64,000 nt of DNA from assembly GCF_001700435.1 (NCBI RefSeq), contig NZ_LYPC01000028.1, forward strand, positions 681,267 through 745,266. The letters run 5' to 3'. This document shows, one piece after another, positions 17,293 to 26,422 of this stretch (positions within the stretch are counted from its first letter, which is position 1; each line of letters starts with the position of its first letter). A model generated the notes under the pieces. That model was not told the origin of the DNA and did no database searches. It worked only from the letters and a program-made list of their open reading frames with translations. Position numbers and translations under genes: made by a program. This DNA comes from Paenibacillus pectinilyticus (lineage in GTDB: Bacteria; Bacillota; Bacilli; Paenibacillales; NBRC-103111).

Positions 17293-18135
17293 ATGAATAA
17301 AATTATGGCTATAACTGGCGCATCCTCAGGTATCGGTCTTGCGACCGCTTTGAAATTCGCGGAACTAGGCTGGACCGTCTATGCAGGTACTCGCAACGTT
17401 GCTCGTGATCAAGAGCAGTATGCTAATGTCGCGAACCTTCATTTTATGGAAATGGAAGTAACCGATCCGTCTTCGATGGAGCAAGCTTTTGACATCATCG
17501 AAAAAGAACAAGGCCGCCTGGACGTGCTGTTCTGCAACGCAGGCTTCGGCTTCCTCCGGTCGCTGGGACAAGCGACTTTCGAGGAAATCCAAGCCGTCTT
17601 TGATACGAATGTGTACGGCGTCATGCATACGATCCGCGCGGGTCTTCCTCTGCTGCGCAAGTCGGATTCTGCGCATCTCATCGCAACAACCAGTGTTGGC
17701 GGCTTGGTCGGCCAACCCTTCAACGAAATCTACTGCGCGGCGAAATTCGCTGTTGAGGGGCTGCTCGAAAGCTTGGCGACTTACTATAAGCCTGCTTTTG
17801 GGATCGATGTCACGCTGCTAGAGCCTGGGGCGATTGCGACGAATTTTAACAGCACGGTCATGAGCCACATTCAGCAAACCGGCGGCATCCGAGAAGATGA
17901 GTACAAGCCGATCCTTACGCAATACCTCGATGCCTTCACCAGCCGTAACTCGGTTCCTCAGACTTCGGAGTCTGTGGCCGATGTTGTCGTGCAGCTCGTT
18001 ACCGAGATGGCGCCTAAGCCGCTTCGCCTTCGTACATCAGAGAAAGCGGAAGCTTTCGTGCAGTATAAAGTGAGTCAAGACCCGACGGGCCTTGAGGGGA
18101 TGCTGAACACGCGTAAGCTGCATTTGAACTTGTAG
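17293..18135 (+). CDS. Short-chain dehydrogenase/reductase (SDR)
   Basis: 280 residues, cytoplasmic NAD(P)-dependent oxidoreductase. Cofactor motif TGASSGIG near residues 8-15, NAG motif (LFCNAGFGF, near 85), catalytic Ser-Tyr-Lys (TTSVGG, then Y-CAAK reading IYCAAKFAVEG), and PG motif LEPGAIATNF. Classical SDR length. The ATG at 17293 is chosen because ATAAGGAGTG precedes it. The substrate is unknown; probably regulated by the upstream MarR protein. Confidence 0.9.
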   Translation: MNKIMAITGASSGIGLATALKFAELGWTVYAGTRNVARDQEQYANVANLHFMEMEVTDPSSMEQAFDIIEKEQGRLDVLFCNAGFGFLRSLGQATFEEIQAVFDTNVYGVMHTIRAGLPLLRKSDSAHLIATTSVGGLVGQPFNEIYCAAKFAVEGLLESLATYYKPAFGIDVTLLEPGAIATNFNSTVMSHIQQTGGIREDEYKPILTQYLDAFTSRNSVPQTSESVADVVVQLVTEMAPKPLRLRTSEKAEAFVQYKVSQDPTGLEGMLNTRKLHLNL

Positions 18136-18234
18136 TTGGAAGGTAGGGCAAGCTGGGGATATGAAGATCAAAACCTTCAGCATCGCACGAAGTGGAGTTG
18201 TGGGCTTCCGCTGACTGGATTAGGCGCGGGTTCG

Positions 18235-18351
18235 TGCGGGTGCGGCTTCGGCGACTATCCTCACTTCTCCAAACTGTTCAAAAAAATGTACGGTATTTCT
18301 CCCCAAGAATTTAGGGATAAGCAACGTAACAATTGGACGACTGACGAATAA
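18235..18351 (+). pseudogene. C-terminal remnant of an AraC-family regulator
   Basis: The frame reads CGFGDYPHFSKLFKKMYGISPQEFRDKQ before a stop; this is the second helix-turn-helix of AraC/XylS regulators. The preceding codons of the same frame do not look like AraC sequence and there is no ribosome site, so only the tail remains. It follows the SDR gene by about 100 bp. Confidence 0.7.
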
Positions 18352-18378
18352 ATCTGAGGCCCTATGCAGGGCCCCTAC

Positions 18379-18413
18379 AACACCACCTCATACTTCTGAG
18401 GTGGTGTTCTTTG
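18379..18413 (+). terminator. Terminator after the SDR/AraC remnant
   Basis: AACACCACCTCA / TGAGGTGGTGTT perfect stem followed by CTTTGTT. Confidence 0.85.
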
Positions 18414-18535
18414 TTGTGAACACATAATTTCCCACAATGTTGCGATAGGATGTCCATAATGTTTCGGTACAGTAAGGGTGTAAGGGAAATCACCCATCCC
18501 TACATGCTACATAAATCGAGAGGAGTTTTTACAAT

Positions 18536-19327
18536 ATGAAATCAACATGGAAAAAACGCGCCGTTCAAACGAGCATGCTAGCTATCATGACCACCATCGC
18601 ATTCGGTGCGGTAAGTGCATCTGCCGCAGATACAACAAGTGAAGCAAAACCTGTGCAAGCCGTTCAATTGACGAAAGCCGTAGCAGCAGCACCTGCTGTA
18701 TTCTTCCGTTCATCAAGCGCAAGCTTACTGAACCAACCTGCGCACGAACGCAACTATTTGAAAATGTTAGCTAGCACGTACACGCCAGATGCGCTTGCTG
18801 ATTGGAAGAAAGCTTTGGATGATCGGAAGCAAGTAGAAGCCGATATGCCGAAACCTACCTTCGCCAAAACGGTGACGATTTCCAAGGGCTCTGTTGCTGC
18901 AGGAGTACTCACACCTTCAGACACTGCATTCGTTACCAACCTTGATGGTGTAAAAACATTACCTGCACTGCCTACACTCACACCTGAGCAGTTGGAAAGC
19001 CTTCCTGCAGGAACAGAAGGTCCTAAGCAAATTGTGATTAAAAACTTGTTGCCTTCTAAAGAAGCTACAATTTCTGTGGAGGCGGCCCAAGCTCTTCCAG
19101 TTGAGGCTGGAGTTGCGAGTGATATAATGGTAACAGCAGCGGCTGAGCTGCCTGAATCCTTCCAACGCCAGCAAAAACTAGCTGATGCGGTTGAAGCAGA
19201 TGATGCAGAAACGATCCGCGCCTTACTGCCTGAATTGTTGAAGGATTATGTGAAAGAAACAGAAAACCTACGTGAAATGGCTAAAAAGATAAAAGAGCAG
19301 CAACCGGTTGAAACTGAGAAAAAATAA
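18536..19327 (+). CDS. Secreted protein of unknown function
   Basis: 263 residues. Signal peptide 1-31 with basic start (MKSTWKKR) and ASA-A cleavage site. The mature part is rich in Ala, Pro, Thr and Glu, predicted mostly helical with a Lys/Glu-rich C-terminus (EMAKKIKEQQ). No domain recognised. GAGAGGAG precedes the ATG. It stands immediately before a two-component system, which suggests that its level is sensed or controlled by that system. Confidence 0.7.
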   Translation: MKSTWKKRAVQTSMLAIMTTIAFGAVSASAADTTSEAKPVQAVQLTKAVAAAPAVFFRSSSASLLNQPAHERNYLKMLASTYTPDALADWKKALDDRKQVEADMPKPTFAKTVTISKGSVAAGVLTPSDTAFVTNLDGVKTLPALPTLTPEQLESLPAGTEGPKQIVIKNLLPSKEATISVEAAQALPVEAGVASDIMVTAAAELPESFQRQQKLADAVEADDAETIRALLPELLKDYVKETENLREMAKKIKEQQPVETEKK

Positions 19328-19367
19328 GAAATGTTAGATTTTATTCGAAAAGAATGACCGTTAATCA

Positions 19368-19416
19368 TATGGGTGGATCCGTTCGCGAAAAGCGATTCGG
19401 CTCCACTTTTCCCCAT
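19368..19416 (+). terminator. Imperfect terminator after the secreted protein
   Basis: CATATGGGTGGA / TCCACTTTTCCCCATG with inner CGC-GCG pairing and a TTTT run. Weaker than the other stems in the window. Confidence 0.35.
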
Positions 19417-19442
19417 GTTAGCAGGAAAGTAGGAATGATACG

Positions 19443-20141
19443 ATGTATAGCATCTATTTAGTAGAAGATGAAGAGCATTTGAGAGGCGTCCTAGGGGCCT
19501 ATTTGGAAAAAGAGGGGTGGCAAGTGCGTTCGTTCCCTGACGGGACCTCCGCCAGAGACGCGATCTCGGAGCGGCCGGACTTGTGGGTCCTCGATATTAT
19601 GATCCCCGGCGTAGATGGCTTTCAGCTGATGCGTGAAATTAAAGCAGATCAGCCCAACCAGCCGGTCATCTTCATCTCCGCCCGTGATGCCGATATCGAT
19701 CGCATCATTGGACTTGAGCTCGGCAGCGATGATTATATAGCTAAGCCTTTTCTACCGCGTGAGCTCGTCATCCGCTGCCGCAAGCTATTAGAACGCGTAT
19801 ATGCAGGCCAGAAAGGAAACAGCCTGCCGGCCGCTTCTTCGGAACGTCGTGTGAAGCTCATGTTGGCTTCCTATACGATCGATGAGCCCGCTCGAACGGT
19901 CACCGATAGCGAGGGGGCAACGCTGGATCTGACGTCCAAAGAGTTTGAACTGCTGCTCTACTTCGTCCAGCATCAGGGCCTAGTGCTCGAACGTGAGCAA
20001 GTGCTCCGCGCTGTGTGGGGCATGGATTACTTCGGAACGGATCGCGTCGTGGATGATTTAGTGCGAAGAGTGCGGCGCAAGCTGCCCGAACTGCGTTTAG
20101 AAACCGTATACGGATACGGGTATAGGATGGTGAAAGCATGA
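19443..20141 (+). CDS. OmpR-family response regulator
   Basis: 232 residues. Receiver with D8/E9/D10 pocket region, Asp51 (VLDIMIP) and Lys101 (AKPF); winged helix 130-232 with LTSKEFELLLYF and YGYGYRM. Its last 4 bp overlap the kinase start. CssR-like in arrangement, but this assignment is uncertain. Confidence 0.92.
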   Translation: MYSIYLVEDEEHLRGVLGAYLEKEGWQVRSFPDGTSARDAISERPDLWVLDIMIPGVDGFQLMREIKADQPNQPVIFISARDADIDRIIGLELGSDDYIAKPFLPRELVIRCRKLLERVYAGQKGNSLPAASSERRVKLMLASYTIDEPARTVTDSEGATLDLTSKEFELLLYFVQHQGLVLEREQVLRAVWGMDYFGTDRVVDDLVRRVRRKLPELRLETVYGYGYRMVKA

Positions 20142-21745
20142 GACTCCAACTAGGCCGTTGGCCGCTTGCCATAAAATTATGGGGAGCCTTCGGGGCTCTA
20201 ACCTTAATGATTTTCACCCTGCTCGCCGTGTTATTGCCATGGACGTTAAAGGGATTTTTCACAGAGCAGCTCTATGATATTTTGATGGATACCCAAAGAG
20301 GTCTTCAAGTGGAAGCCACTGTTGCGGCAAGCCCTGCCTTTGCTTTGCCTGTTGCAGCCCAACCTTTACAATTCATAACGAAACCAGCACCAGTGCAGGA
20401 TAGCCGAGTATTGGTTGTGCCCAACGGTGAGTTCAGCAGTGTTAACGGCTTATATACCGGAGCAAGTGTGAGCAGCAACACCACGAACGCTGTAAAAGGT
20501 AACACGACTTGGAGCAATACGGGAACCACAAGCGCCACAACCTTAGAGCCATCTGTCTTGTCCGCACAACTGACAGCCCCTTTGGAAAGTACGCTCAGCG
20601 GCCCTTCTATCCGTCACTTCATGATTAATGGGACACAAGCCACTCAAGCAGTTGCGACTGCCACGCTAACTACCTCAGAGCCCTTCATGGCTGCTATGGA
20701 GAAGGATGCTTTGGCACAGCTTCAAACCGTGGAGAAGTACACGCGCAGCATTGAGAACAAAAGTATTTTCTACGTCATCCGCAAAGAGGTCGTTCAAGGT
20801 ACGCCAAGCTTCATCGTTTCCTACGCTTGGGGAAACTACCGCAACGATCTCATCATGTCCATGTTCGGAAGATTAATGATGTTAATGGTTGCCCTCATCG
20901 TGGTGAGCTGGCTGCCCTGCTTACTGCTGGCGCGCTATTTCACTCGTCCACTCGTGCAGATGGAGCGCCATGTAGGCCGCATGGCTGAGCGCGATTGGCA
21001 TGAGCCCATCGACACAGGCCGCCGCAAAGACGAGATTGGCCGTCTCGGCAAAGCGATCGAGCAGATGCGCCAGCGTCTTGTGAAGCAGGACCATGCGCAG
21101 CAGTTTTTCCTGCAGCACACGTCGCACGAACTAAAAACGCCCGTCATGGTCATTCGCAGCTACGCGCAATCCATTCAAGACGGCGTGTTTCCCAAAGGTA
21201 CGCTCAGCGCGAGTATCGGCGTCATTATGAAAGAAGGCGAACGACTGGAGAAGCGCATTCGCGATCTGTTACTGCTGAATAAGCTGAATTATTTTACAGC
21301 GAAAGAAAAGCCTTTTCATGCTTTTGACATCAAAGCCGTCATCGAAGACGTCGTCGAACGTCTCCGCTATCGCCGCCCTGAGATCGACTGGGAGCTGGAT
21401 GTCGCCCCCCACTCGCTCGTAGGGGATCAAGAACAATGGAAGATCGCGCTAGAAAACATGCTCGATAACCAGCTTCGCTATGCCGAAAGCTGTATTCAAA
21501 TCAGCGTTAAGCCCGCTCCTCATTTTGAAATTCGAATGCATAATGACGGTCCTTTGCTGGATCAAGACATCGCCGATAATTTATTCGAGCCGTTCCGCAC
21601 GGGAGGTAAGGGACAATTCGGTCTCGGTCTTGCCATCGTGAAACAAATTATGGATCACCATGGGATGAGTGTTCGTGCTGTAAATGAGAACACAGGGGTC
21701 ACTTTTACGATTTTACCTGCCAATTATACGGTTGGAGGCACTTAG
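20138..21745 (+). CDS. Sensor histidine kinase
   Basis: 535 residues. Membrane helix 11-35, large extracellular Thr/Ser/Asn-rich domain 36-240 that looks poorly ordered in its middle, second helix 245-267, HAMP 268-320, HisKA with HTSHELKTP (His330), HATPase_c with NMLDNQLRYA and GGKGQFGLGLAIVKQI. Coupled to the regulator by an ATGA overlap. Its 3' end overlaps the convergent BceB-like gene by 33 bp. The layout resembles the secretion-stress pair CssRS, and the neighbouring secreted protein would fit, but no CssS-specific motif was confirmed. Confidence 0.9.
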   Translation: MRLQLGRWPLAIKLWGAFGALTLMIFTLLAVLLPWTLKGFFTEQLYDILMDTQRGLQVEATVAASPAFALPVAAQPLQFITKPAPVQDSRVLVVPNGEFSSVNGLYTGASVSSNTTNAVKGNTTWSNTGTTSATTLEPSVLSAQLTAPLESTLSGPSIRHFMINGTQATQAVATATLTTSEPFMAAMEKDALAQLQTVEKYTRSIENKSIFYVIRKEVVQGTPSFIVSYAWGNYRNDLIMSMFGRLMMLMVALIVVSWLPCLLLARYFTRPLVQMERHVGRMAERDWHEPIDTGRRKDEIGRLGKAIEQMRQRLVKQDHAQQFFLQHTSHELKTPVMVIRSYAQSIQDGVFPKGTLSASIGVIMKEGERLEKRIRDLLLLNKLNYFTAKEKPFHAFDIKAVIEDVVERLRYRRPEIDWELDVAPHSLVGDQEQWKIALENMLDNQLRYAESCIQISVKPAPHFEIRMHNDGPLLDQDIADNLFEPFRTGGKGQFGLGLAIVKQIMDHHGMSVRAVNENTGVTFTILPANYTVGGT

Positions 21746-23647
21746 ACACAGCATATAATAGCCCAAATAAATGGCCGCATATACGAGCGTTGAAGATAAA
21801 ATTGGGACCATGAGATTCCCGCCAATCAGCTGAATGGTGGCTAACGCTTTCAGGACCATAATGCTGTGCACAACCCCCAATAAGAGGGGCAGCATAAATA
21901 CGAATAGCGTCTGTTTGGCAATCGTGGTACGGATTTCTTTGCGGCTAACCCCGATTTTGCGCAGAATGGCATAGCGCTCTTTATCTTCATTCACATCTGT
22001 TAGTTGCTTGAAATAGATCATACAGCCCGTTGCGGCTAGGAATACAAGTCCTAGGAAGCCGAGTGTGAAAATATCTAAGCCCGCCGATTCCATTCCTTGA
22101 CGATACTGGTAATAATACGAGGACATGTCATTGCGATCGGTTTTGAGCTTCATCAAACTGGCTGACGTCATCTTCGTCGTTCCTTGATCCTTAACCACGT
22201 ATCCTTTGTAGGTCACTTCTTCCGAACTCGGGAGCAGCTTGGCATACAGACCATCATTCACGATGAAGACGATGTCAGGGAAGCCCCACGGCAGCATCCT
22301 GCCCTCTATCAACTGCTCAACAGATAGGCTTTGTTGCTCCGCACCAGTGCTGATAGAGATCGTGTCTCCCTTCACGTCATTCAGGGAGAAGGTCGAATAT
22401 TTCGGTTGAATGATGGCGATGTCATTCCCTTGCAATGCAACGGTCCGATCTCTATGAAGTGCCTCAGAGGTACGATTATAGGTGGAGACGGACACGAGCC
22501 GAATCGGTACTTCTTGAGCTGAATAACTGGACGGATGATAAAAGAAATTCGTCACATCCGCGGTTACTCGGATAACCGGTATATTCAGCTTAGCTGTGAT
22601 CGGGTGTGCCTCATCCTTTTCCAAAATTGCAGCTACTTGCTCATCGAAGCCCATTCCTTGTGAAATATGCATGAAGCTGAAGGGTGCTTCTTCCTCCGCG
22701 CCCTTCGTTAGCGTATAGTACTCGCTTGATCCCACCGTGACCGCACAAAGTGTTAAAGCACTTAGTAGCGCAATCATCGTAAACATCCGTGTATTCCCAC
22801 GAATACGATAAATCAATTGTGCCGTGGAGATCATATTCATGCCTTTATAGTAGCGAGACTTCGTCTTTTGGGCCAGTTTCAAGATATAGATAAGTGCATA
22901 ACGAAATAGCAGATACGTGCCAGCAATCAAGCTGCCGAAGATCAACAAGAAATTCCGACCCATCTGCGCCCCTGTCGTCATTGGTTGGAACACCATCCAA
23001 TACCCGAAAACTAACAGGACAATCGCCAATACCGCCGAGAACGCGGAAGGCTTCGGAACCTGCTCTCCCTCCTGTTCTGCTTTGAACAAGTCTACAAGTT
23101 GAAAGCGATAGATCAAGCGGTAGCTGTGAATCGAGGTCACCCCAATAATCATGGCAAACACAATCAGCGTATTCACAATCGCCTCCGACGAAATGCTGAA
23201 GCTTACTTCAACGGTCGAATCCAGCAGTTTGAGAAATATCATGGCAAATAGCTTAGACAACAGCGTGCCAATTACAATGCCGACAGTGACAGCACCGATG
23301 CCCATCAACATATTTTCATAAAATAACATCGTTCCAATCTTCCGCTTCCTTACGCCCAGTAAGGCATACAAGCCAACTTCTTTCTTCCGCTTCTTCGTAA
23401 AAAATGAATTCGAATACCAGATGAACACGGCTACGAAAAGGATCAGTATGATCGAAGCTTGTGTGAATACTGATTTCATACCTTCCCATTTCTGCACATT
23501 CGCTGCAATTTCTTCGCTGTACCGTAAGGACACAAACGTATAGTAAATCACCACACTGAAAATCATCGAGATGAAATAAATAAAATAGTTTTTCAAATTT
23601 CCGATGACATTCCTTCTAGCAAGACTAAATAAAGTCACTTGCCCCAC
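21713..23647 (-). CDS. BceB-type ABC transporter permease (FtsX-like) for antimicrobial peptide resistance
   Basis: 644 residues. N-terminal motif LARRNVIGNLKNYFIYF is typical of BceB/VraG/YxdM permeases. Ten membrane segments are expected, with a large extracellular domain of about 200 residues between segments 7 and 8 (about 310-525). The last part contains a FtsX domain with KQLTDVNEDKERYAILRKIGVSRKEI. It works with the adjacent ATPase to sense and remove peptide antibiotics such as bacitracin. Start ATG overlaps the ATPase 3' end by 23 bp. Confidence 0.92.
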   Translation of the reverse strand: MGQVTLFSLARRNVIGNLKNYFIYFISMIFSVVIYYTFVSLRYSEEIAANVQKWEGMKSVFTQASIILILFVAVFIWYSNSFFTKKRKKEVGLYALLGVRKRKIGTMLFYENMLMGIGAVTVGIVIGTLLSKLFAMIFLKLLDSTVEVSFSISSEAIVNTLIVFAMIIGVTSIHSYRLIYRFQLVDLFKAEQEGEQVPKPSAFSAVLAIVLLVFGYWMVFQPMTTGAQMGRNFLLIFGSLIAGTYLLFRYALIYILKLAQKTKSRYYKGMNMISTAQLIYRIRGNTRMFTMIALLSALTLCAVTVGSSEYYTLTKGAEEEAPFSFMHISQGMGFDEQVAAILEKDEAHPITAKLNIPVIRVTADVTNFFYHPSSYSAQEVPIRLVSVSTYNRTSEALHRDRTVALQGNDIAIIQPKYSTFSLNDVKGDTISISTGAEQQSLSVEQLIEGRMLPWGFPDIVFIVNDGLYAKLLPSSEEVTYKGYVVKDQGTTKMTSASLMKLKTDRNDMSSYYYQYRQGMESAGLDIFTLGFLGLVFLAATGCMIYFKQLTDVNEDKERYAILRKIGVSRKEIRTTIAKQTLFVFMLPLLLGVVHSIMVLKALATIQLIGGNLMVPILSSTLVYAAIYLGYYMLCLSASNRIIGR

Positions 23648-24392
23648 CCCCTAAGACCGAGAGCACATCCATTACCTTATTGAAAAACTCCTTACGCGAC
23701 GTTGTCCCTTTATTTAACTCCGTAAATAATTGACCATCTTTAATAAATACGACCCGCGTACAATAGCTGGCTGCGAAAGCATCGTGCGTCACCATGAGGA
23801 TGGTCGATTTGTCTTGCACATTCAAGCTTTGTAAGCTTTCCAATAGCTCTGTCGCTGACTTGGAATCGAGGGCTCCTGTAGGTTCATCCGCCAACACAAG
23901 GCTTGGGTTCGATACGATGGCGCGGCATGCGGCAGTGCGCTGTTTTTGCCCGCCAGATATTTGATAGGGATATTTATCAAGGAGTACATCGATCCCAAAC
24001 CGTTGACTAATGGCCACAACACGGCGCTCTAGTTCAGCTACCTTCATTCTAGCAAGCGCGAGTGGCAGGACAATATTCTCTTTCACCGTCAGCGTATCCA
24101 GCAGGTTATAGTCTTGGAAAATGAACCCCAGCTTCTCGCGGCGAAAAGCGGCTAACTCCGCTTCCTTCATCTTCATCAGCGACAGCCCATCGACACTGAT
24201 CTCACCTGAAGTAGGCTGATCAATCGTAGCCAGCATGTTCAGTAAAGTCGTTTTGCCTGACCCCGACGGACCCATAATGCCTACGAATTCACCTTCGGCG
24301 ATAGTCAAATCGATATCCTGCAAAGCCGTGAATACATTCCCTTTCCCCCCGTAGACTTTCTTTAATTGCTTCACTTCCACGATGGTTTTCAT
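23625..24392 (-). CDS. BceA-type ABC transporter ATPase
   Basis: 255 residues. Walker A GPSGSGKTT, Q-loop FIFQDYNLLDTLTVKENI, signature ISGGQKQRTAACRAI, Walker B LVLADEPTGALD and switch His (VTHD). This is the LolD/MacB-like ATPase of peptide detoxification exporters. The ATG at 24392 fits GGAGGA about 9 bp upstream; the upstream ATGs are too close to the ribosome site. First gene of the bceAB-like operon, divergent from the two-component genes. Confidence 0.92.
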   Translation of the reverse strand: MKTIVEVKQLKKVYGGKGNVFTALQDIDLTIAEGEFVGIMGPSGSGKTTLLNMLATIDQPTSGEISVDGLSLMKMKEAELAAFRREKLGFIFQDYNLLDTLTVKENIVLPLALARMKVAELERRVVAISQRFGIDVLLDKYPYQISGGQKQRTAACRAIVSNPSLVLADEPTGALDSKSATELLESLQSLNVQDKSTILMVTHDAFAASYCTRVVFIKDGQLFTELNKGTTSRKEFFNKVMDVLSVLGGGASDFI

Positions 24393-24498
24393 ATCGATCA
24401 TTCCTCCAATAAACATTTCTAATAAACTCCATACATCTATCCTACTTGCTTCGTACTAGCGCAACCATCGAAGTAACTTACATCTCCTATAGGTTACC

Positions 24499-24512
24499 TT
24501 ACAATTTTGTCA
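24499..24512. promoter_or_regulatory. BceR-like binding box
   Basis: TTACA-ATTT-TGTCA is close to the published BceR pattern TNACA-N4-TGTAA. It lies about 107 bp upstream of the BceA-like start, in the divergent promoter region, as expected for activation of bceAB by the phosphorylated regulator. Confidence 0.6.
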
Positions 24513-24573
24513 TGATTATGCTACCATTCTGGTGAAGTTATAAGTACTTATATGTCAGGTTGGAGGTGTCCGC

Positions 24574-25245
24574 TTGAAAATCATGATCGTGGAAGATGAT
24601 AAAATGATACGCGATACGGTAGCTGAAGCGCTGGGCCGCTGGGGTTTCGAAACGGTTATCGCCGAACGATTCGACGCCGTGCTCAGTCTGTTCGTGCAGG
24701 AGAATCCCCATCTAATCTTGATGGACATTAATTTACCAGCATTCGACGGGTTCTATTGGTGCCGCCACATCCGAGAGGTGTCCAACGTGCCGATCCTCTT
24801 CATCTCTTCTCGCAATACCCCCATGGACATGGTGATGTCGATGAATATGGGTGGCGATGATTTTATCCAGAAGCCCTTCTATACAGATGTTCTCGTGGCC
24901 AAAATCAATGCACTGCTTCGCAGAACGTACTCCTATATGGAGACGTCCGCCAATGTGATGGCACATCAAGGTGTCATCCTGAATTTGAAGGATGGCGACG
25001 TCGCCTGCGGGGATCAGAAAGCCGAGCTCACACGCAATGAGTTTAAAATATTAACCATCCTCCTGCAGCATCAAGGCAGTATTGTCAGTCGAGATCAGAT
25101 GATGCGCGGTCTCTGGGAGGACGAAAGCTTCGTCGATGATAATACGCTAACCGTTAATATTACCCGCCTGCGCAAAAAGCTTGCAGAGCTTGGCCGCGAT
25201 GACTTCATCGCCACCAAGAAAGGGCAAGGGTATATCATTCCATGA
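24574..25245 (+). CDS. BceR-type response regulator
   Basis: 223 residues of the OmpR family. Receiver with E7/D8/D9, Asp51 (LMDINLP) and Lys100 (QKPF); winged helix from about 125, ending KKGQGYIIP. The TTG start at 24574 is supported by TTGGAGGTG 7 bp upstream; the next ATG is three codons later. It overlaps the kinase gene by 4 bp. Confidence 0.92.
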   Translation: MKIMIVEDDKMIRDTVAEALGRWGFETVIAERFDAVLSLFVQENPHLILMDINLPAFDGFYWCRHIREVSNVPILFISSRNTPMDMVMSMNMGGDDFIQKPFYTDVLVAKINALLRRTYSYMETSANVMAHQGVILNLKDGDVACGDQKAELTRNEFKILTILLQHQGSIVSRDQMMRGLWEDESFVDDNTLTVNITRLRKKLAELGRDDFIATKKGQGYIIP

Positions 25246-26276
25246 GTTTTCTCTCGTATTTGAAGGATAAACGTTATTTCATAGGCATGTATGCCGTGAC
25301 CATGCTGTTCGTTTCCTTAATCATGCTTGTGAGTGTGAAAGGTCATGCCGCGCTAAATAATGTGGCATACACGAATGCGGGTTGTTTCTTGTTCGCTGCC
25401 TGCTACCTTACTTTTGGCTATTTCTATCGGAAGTCCTTCTACACGGAGCTTCATACGTTGCTTGAAGGTGACAATCATCCAGATTGGGCGCTCGAAGCAC
25501 TCCCCGATTCACAAACCAATGCGCAAGAACGCTATCTCCAATTGTTGAAAAAGCTCTCTGCCGGACAAACGAAAGAGAATCAGCTCCTGCAGGCGGAGAT
25601 TCGTAATCATCAGGAGTTCATCCTCTCTTGGATCCACGAGGTGAAGCTGCCGATTGCGGCCAGTCGCCTCATCATGGAGAACCGCGTGGGCAAATCTGCC
25701 GAGTATCTCGTGGATAAGCTCGAAGACGAGCTTAATAAGATTGATAGCTATGTGGAGCAAGCGCTCTATTACTCGCGTATCGACTCCTTTTCGCGCGATT
25801 ATTTCATCGTGGAACAATCACTTGCCGTGATTGTGAAAGAGAGTATTAAGAAAGTGGCCAAACTGTTTATCGCGAAACGAATTCGCCCCGATTTGGGAGA
25901 GCTCACGCTCACCGTGAATAGCGATAGTAAATGGCTGGGCTACATCGTGAACCAGATCGTGGGGAATGCTTTGACCTATACCGAGAATGGCGGCAGCATC
26001 ACCTTCCGCTGCGAAGAGACGGAGTCCGAGAAGCGGTTGATCATCCAGGATACAGGTATTGGGATTGATGCGGCTGATCTTTCGCGGGTATTTGACAAAG
26101 GCTTCACCGGGCGAAATGGTAGGACCCACAACCGCTCTACCGGCATGGGGTTGTACTTGGCCAAGCAAATGGCGATCAAGCTAGGACATGATCTGTCGAT
26201 TACCTCGGCTGAAGGTGAGGGAACCACTGTCACCATTCATTTCATGAAGGTGCGGCATTACAATGATTTGCGTTAG
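25242..26276 (+). CDS. BceS-type intramembrane-sensing histidine kinase
   Basis: 344 residues. Two membrane helices (11-33 and 44-63) with only about ten residues outside: the hallmark of intramembrane-sensing kinases that rely on the BceAB permease for detection. HisKA with SWIHEVKLP (His132), HATPase_c with IVGNALTYTENGG, DTGIGI and STGMGLYLAKQMA. Completes a BceRS-BceAB module. Confidence 0.92.
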   Translation: MSFLSYLKDKRYFIGMYAVTMLFVSLIMLVSVKGHAALNNVAYTNAGCFLFAACYLTFGYFYRKSFYTELHTLLEGDNHPDWALEALPDSQTNAQERYLQLLKKLSAGQTKENQLLQAEIRNHQEFILSWIHEVKLPIAASRLIMENRVGKSAEYLVDKLEDELNKIDSYVEQALYYSRIDSFSRDYFIVEQSLAVIVKESIKKVAKLFIAKRIRPDLGELTLTVNSDSKWLGYIVNQIVGNALTYTENGGSITFRCEETESEKRLIIQDTGIGIDAADLSRVFDKGFTGRNGRTHNRSTGMGLYLAKQMAIKLGHDLSITSAEGEGTTVTIHFMKVRHYNDLR

Positions 26277-26323
26277 CGGGAAAGCCTCTAAAATTTGAGG
26301 TCTTCTGGAAACCAAGGCTTCAA

Positions 26324-26364
26324 AACCAAAAAGCCTCCAAACCTGAGTGATCAGGTTGAAGGCT
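26324..26364 (-). terminator. Terminator of the ABC-2 type membrane protein gene
   Basis: AGCC-TTCAACCTGA / TCAGGTTTGGAGGCT stem on the minus strand followed by TTTTTGG. On the plus strand it has no T-run. Confidence 0.75.
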
Positions 26365-26422
26365 GGCGAATCCACTTTTCTGTTGTATCTACAATAGCTG
26401 ATTACGCCCGCGCAGTTGCTAA

